Assembly: GCF_025947145.1 (NCBI RefSeq)
Contig: NZ_CP109999.1
Span: forward strand, 2,976,001-3,040,000
Direction of reading: 5' to 3'
Origin: Flavobacterium sp. N1994
Lineage (GTDB): Bacteria; Bacteroidota; Bacteroidia; Flavobacteriales; Flavobacteriaceae
DNA: 64,000 nucleotides
Shown: positions 61,188 to 64,000 of the stretch, piece by piece
How the letters are laid out: every line of letters begins with the position of its first letter
How positions within the stretch are numbered: the first letter of the stretch is position 1
Notes under the pieces: model-generated
The model's input: the letters and a program-made list of their open reading frames with translations, nothing else
Told to the model about the DNA's origin: nothing
Database searches by the model: none
Position numbers and translations under genes: made by a program

Positions 61188-62264
61188 ATGAAAAACAACA
61201 ACAAAATAGCTATAGTTTCCGCATCACTTGGTGTTGGTGGTGCAGAGCGTTTTGCAGGTTTGTTGAGTTTTATGTTGCACGATTTAGGCTATGAAATACA
61301 TCATATCATTATTTCGGATGAAATTGATTTTGAATATCAAGGTACTTTGGTCAACTTAGGAAAATTATTTGCTAATGAAAAAGGATTTTTTAGAGCTGTA
61401 AAAAAAGGAAAATATATTGCCAATTATCTTTTTGAAAATGATATTCAAGTTGTAATTGATAATCGTTCAAGACCTGTTTTCATTAGAGAAGTCTTTACCA
61501 AATGGATTTATGGTAAAAGAAGAACCTATTTTATGGTGCACAGTGCTAAATTGGATATGTATTTTTCTAAAGGAGCTAACTATTTATATAAAAAGGCCAC
61601 TAAATTAGTTTGTGTTTCTAAAGCTATTGAAGATAAAATTTGCCAAAAATTCAATTTTAAAAATACAACAACTATTTATAATCCGATTATTTTTCCAGAA
61701 AGTCTTGCCCCAAAACCTAGTAATACTCCTGAAAACTATATTCTATTTTTTGGTCGATTAGAAGAAGAAATTAAAAACTTCACTCTATTATTAACTGCTT
61801 TTTCTCAGTCAAAAGTGTATGAAACAGGAATTCACTTGTTGCTCATTGGAGAAGGTTCAAGCAAGGATTTTATTATTGCAAAAATCAAAGAATTACAGTT
61901 AGAGGGTTTTGTTACAATGTTGCCTTTCCAAAATAATATTACGCCCTACATTCAACATGCTAAATATACTATTTTAACCAGTCGATTCGAAGGGTTTCCT
62001 ATGAGTGTTGTTGAATCATTAGCAGCTGGTATTCCAGTAATATCAGTAGATTGCGAAACAGGGCCAAAAGAAATTATTCAAAATAACTATAATGGATTAT
62101 TGGTTCAAAATTATGATGAAAAAGCGTTGTCAGAAGCCATTCATAATTTGATTTTTGATGAAAATTTGTATAGGATTTGCAAAAATAATGCTCAAAAAAG
62201 CGTAGAACACTTATCTTTGACAACCATTGCCCGACATTGGAAAAATTTATTAGAAGCAAAATGA
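61188..62264 (+). CDS. Glycosyltransferase family 4
   Basis: 358 residues. The N-terminal part has SASLGVGGAERFAGLLSFML, the acceptor-side motif. The C-terminal donor half has ILFFGRLEEEIKNFTLLLTA, LLIGEGSSKDFI, TSRFEGFPMSVVESLAAGIP (E-x7-E motif) and CETGPKEIIQNNYNGLLV. This is a GT4 retaining transferase of the capsule/O-antigen type. Its TGA overlaps the next ATG (ATGA). Confidence 0.9.
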   Translation: MKNNNKIAIVSASLGVGGAERFAGLLSFMLHDLGYEIHHIIISDEIDFEYQGTLVNLGKLFANEKGFFRAVKKGKYIANYLFENDIQVVIDNRSRPVFIREVFTKWIYGKRRTYFMVHSAKLDMYFSKGANYLYKKATKLVCVSKAIEDKICQKFNFKNTTTIYNPIIFPESLAPKPSNTPENYILFFGRLEEEIKNFTLLLTAFSQSKVYETGIHLLLIGEGSSKDFIIAKIKELQLEGFVTMLPFQNNITPYIQHAKYTILTSRFEGFPMSVVESLAAGIPVISVDCETGPKEIIQNNYNGLLVQNYDEKALSEAIHNLIFDENLYRICKNNAQKSVEHLSLTTIARHWKNLLEAK

Positions 62265-62674
62265 CAACCATCCACGACGTCCAAGTTATTGATATTAAAA
62301 AGGTACACGATACTCGTGGTAATCTTTCTGTTATTGAGGACAATGCTATACCATTCGAAATGAAAAGGGTTTATTATTTATATGATATTCCTAGTGGAGG
62401 TAGACGTGGTGGGCACTCACATAAAAATCAACAAGAGTTTTTAGTAGCGTTGAGCGGAAGTTTTGATGTGATTTTAAATGACGGAAGTGAAGAAAAAACA
62501 GTAACGCTTAACAAACCAAATGTTGGCCTACTTATCGTTAATGGGATTTGGCGCGAGTTGCATAATTTTTCTTCAGGTTCTGTTTGCTTAGTCTTGGCTT
62601 CAGGTATTTTTGAAGAAGCCGATTACATTAGAGATTATACAGATTATAAACTATCTAAAAACCGAATTTCCTAA
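62261..62674 (+). CDS. FdtA/QdtA-like dTDP-sugar 3,4-ketoisomerase (WxcM-like cupin)
   Basis: 137 residues from the ATG at 62261, overlapping the GT4 stop by 4 bases; a longer frame from 62237 is less likely. The cupin motif is RRGGHSHKNQQEFLVALSGS with the catalytic His pair, then FDVILNDGSEEKTVTLN, GLLIVNGIWRELHNFSSGS. Members isomerise dTDP-4-keto-6-deoxyglucose toward Fuc3NAc- or Qui3NAc-type sugars. Partners (aminotransferase and acetyltransferase) would be expected; the 58174 hexapeptide enzyme could be the acetyltransferase, while the aminotransferase is not in view. Overlaps the next convergent gene by 24 bases. Confidence 0.88.
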   Translation: MTTIHDVQVIDIKKVHDTRGNLSVIEDNAIPFEMKRVYYLYDIPSGGRRGGHSHKNQQEFLVALSGSFDVILNDGSEEKTVTLNKPNVGLLIVNGIWRELHNFSSGSVCLVLASGIFEEADYIRDYTDYKLSKNRIS

Positions 62675-63577
62675 GCCAATATTGGTTGTGAATTTTTGAA
62701 ATTGGATAAGTATTTTCAATATAATTGCTGGCATTTTAAGTAGTATTCTTTTTTTCCAAGGTAGACTTTTCAAGTCTATGGTTGAATAAATTTCTTCAGC
62801 TAATTTGTAATTACTTAAGAGTTTACACTTTATCACCGCGGCAAACCGATTCAAATCGATGTATTGTTTTAATTTGGGATTTTGCTTTTCTAATAAAGCG
62901 TATTTATTGAAAGTATAAGGTTCAAAAAAGTAATTCCATTGCCTAGAAATACTACTTTCATCATACACATATTTTGCCAAAATTTCCCAAATAAATACGA
63001 TAGGATAGTTAAGTCCAATACGAATCCATAACTCTGTATCTTCACATTTTTTAATTATCGGGTCAAAATTTCCCACAGTCCTCAAGACACTTTTGTGTAT
63101 TGCAATACTTGATGTCCATAACACACATTCTTTTTGGCTGGCATCAAAGAAATTCACAATTTCAAAATAGGATATTTTGGGAATGGAATATTGAGCAGTA
63201 ATACTTTTTTTATTGGTTTCAATTTCAATAGCGGTAGCAAATACTTTTTGTTCTGGTAGCTTTTGAATATAAGAATGCATGGTGGACAAAAAAGTGGGAT
63301 GCCAAAAATCATCGGCATCTAAAAAGCAGATGAATTCTCCTTGTGCTTTTTCAATCCCAAAATTTCTTGCGATAGCTACTCCTTCATTTAATTTTGAAAA
63401 ATAATGAATTCTAGGATCGTTATAAGACAAAATTTTAGCTTCGCTTTCATCCGTTGAACCATCATTGACAATAATAATTTCAAAATCAGTAAAAGATTGG
63501 TTTAAAACACTTTTCAATGTTTTTTTAACAAATGGTTCTTTGTTGAAAACTGGAATAATTATCGAAAAAAATGGCAT
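62651..63577 (-). CDS. Glycosyltransferase family 2
   Basis: 308 residues. GT-A fold: FFSIIIPVFNKEPFVKKTLK, FEIIIVNDGSTDESEAKIL, GVAIARNFGIEKAQGEFICF, LDADDFWHPTFL (DxD metal site). C-terminal part is basic with a hydrophobic end (ILLKMPAIILKILIQF) that may touch the membrane. Convergent with the ketoisomerase gene, ends overlapping by 24 bases. Sugar donor unknown. Confidence 0.88.
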   Translation of the reverse strand: MPFFSIIIPVFNKEPFVKKTLKSVLNQSFTDFEIIIVNDGSTDESEAKILSYNDPRIHYFSKLNEGVAIARNFGIEKAQGEFICFLDADDFWHPTFLSTMHSYIQKLPEQKVFATAIEIETNKKSITAQYSIPKISYFEIVNFFDASQKECVLWTSSIAIHKSVLRTVGNFDPIIKKCEDTELWIRIGLNYPIVFIWEILAKYVYDESSISRQWNYFFEPYTFNKYALLEKQNPKLKQYIDLNRFAAVIKCKLLSNYKLAEEIYSTIDLKSLPWKKRILLKMPAIILKILIQFQKFTTNIGLGNSVFR

Positions 63578-63634
63578 AAGTCAATTTTGAATTCAAATAT
63601 ACTCAAAAGACGCATTTACTTCTTTTTAAAATGC

Positions 63635-63642
63635 TATTTTTG
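63635..63642 (+). promoter_or_regulatory. -7 box (TATTTTTG) of the last glycosyltransferase
   Basis: TAnnTTTG match 9 bases before the ATG at 63652; an in-frame ATG at 63631 lies upstream of the box and is therefore unlikely to be the start. Confidence 0.45.
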
Positions 63643-63651
63643 TCTATTATA

Positions 63652-64000
63652 ATGCAAACAAAACCGCTTCACATCATCAGCTTTGACAATCCGTTTCCGC
63701 CAGATTTTGGTGGAGCTATTGATGTTTTTTATAAAGTTAAAGCTTTGCATGCTATTGGTTTTACTATTCATTTGCATTGTTTTTATGAGGATAGGGATGT
63801 CGTTTCAAATGAATTAAAAGCCATCACTGAAAAGGTTTACTTATATAAGAAAAACAAAAATCCATTTTTTCTTTTTTCTCAATATCCTTTCCCGGTGGTT
63901 TGCCGTTTTCGCAATGAATTAATCGAGAATTTAGCAAAAGTCGATGCGCCTATTTTTTTTGAAGGATTACATACGACTATGATTCTTCAAAAGATTAAAT
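63652..64000 (+). CDS. Glycosyltransferase, N-terminal part (truncated by window edge)
   Basis: 116 codons are visible. The start MQTKPLHIISFDNPFPPDFG and GGAIDVFYKVKALHAIGF are typical of the N-terminal Rossmann domain of GT-B transferases (GT4-like), where PPxxGGA binds near the nucleotide-sugar site. The donor domain is off the window. The gene continues the polysaccharide cluster. Confidence 0.75.
   Translation, partial: MQTKPLHIISFDNPFPPDFGGAIDVFYKVKALHAIGFTIHLHCFYEDRDVVSNELKAITEKVYLYKKNKNPFFLFSQYPFPVVCRFRNELIENLAKVDAPIFFEGLHTTMILQKIK

Overview
The window reads as chromosomal DNA of a Bacteroidota bacterium of the Flavobacteriaceae, most likely Flavobacterium or a close relative. The evidence is low GC, type IX secretion (T9SS) C-terminal sorting domains of both type A and type B, a class III glutamine synthetase, promoters of the Bacteroidota TAnnTTTG type, TAATG/ATGA overlaps within operons, and families typical of the phylum (BT_3928-like DoxX/thioredoxin, OstA-like, DUF1599, tandem OmpA proteins). 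No rRNA, tRNA, CRISPR array, phage or insertion sequence was recognised.

Layout. 1-18 kb is a cell-surface adhesin region. It holds the 3' end of a protein with NHL repeats followed by 21 Ig-like modules, then a small secreted protein, then a 3466-residue protein of about 35 cysteine-rich HYR-like modules, then a secreted protein with a SprB-like C-terminal domain. 18-21.4 kb has a TerC-type membrane protein and glutamine synthetase III with a possible multi-site operator. 21.4-25.2 kb is a minus-strand cluster: a tiny T9SS cargo followed by three paralogs sharing an N-terminal domain, each ending in exactly five short repeats (possible five-bladed propellers). 25.3-27.9 kb is a compact operon of three double-OmpA-domain proteins. 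28-33 kb has purM, a VIT-family transporter, a VTT-like membrane protein, an exact 42-bp-period tandem array, a DODA/YgiD dioxygenase and a bestrophin-like membrane protein.

33-46 kb is housekeeping on the minus strand with short plus-strand inserts: clpS, prmA, tpiA at the end of a redox/membrane operon (DUF1599, DoxX-thioredoxin, two small membrane proteins, TlpA-like lipoprotein), folP, rlmH, aroE, a TPR protein, a class III aminotransferase and an OstA-like protein. 46-57 kb has a secreted GH13 amylase, an outer-membrane barrel protein, purA, a Fur-family regulator, the RelA/SpoT enzyme, a TrmH-like rRNA methyltransferase and a type B T9SS cargo.

57-64 kb is the start of a surface-polysaccharide (O-antigen type) cluster: FemAB/GNAT-like transferase, hexapeptide acetyltransferase, Wzx-type flippase, several glycosyltransferases and a FdtA-like sugar 3,4-ketoisomerase. 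The cluster runs off the end of the window.

The main candidates for something undescribed are the 42/21-bp helically phased array at 30.7 kb, the three-paralog five-repeat head cassette at 21.4-25.2 kb, the GGGTAT sites around the glutamine synthetase promoter, and the mosaic modular adhesins. All functional statements are read from sequence and family knowledge; no database search was run.
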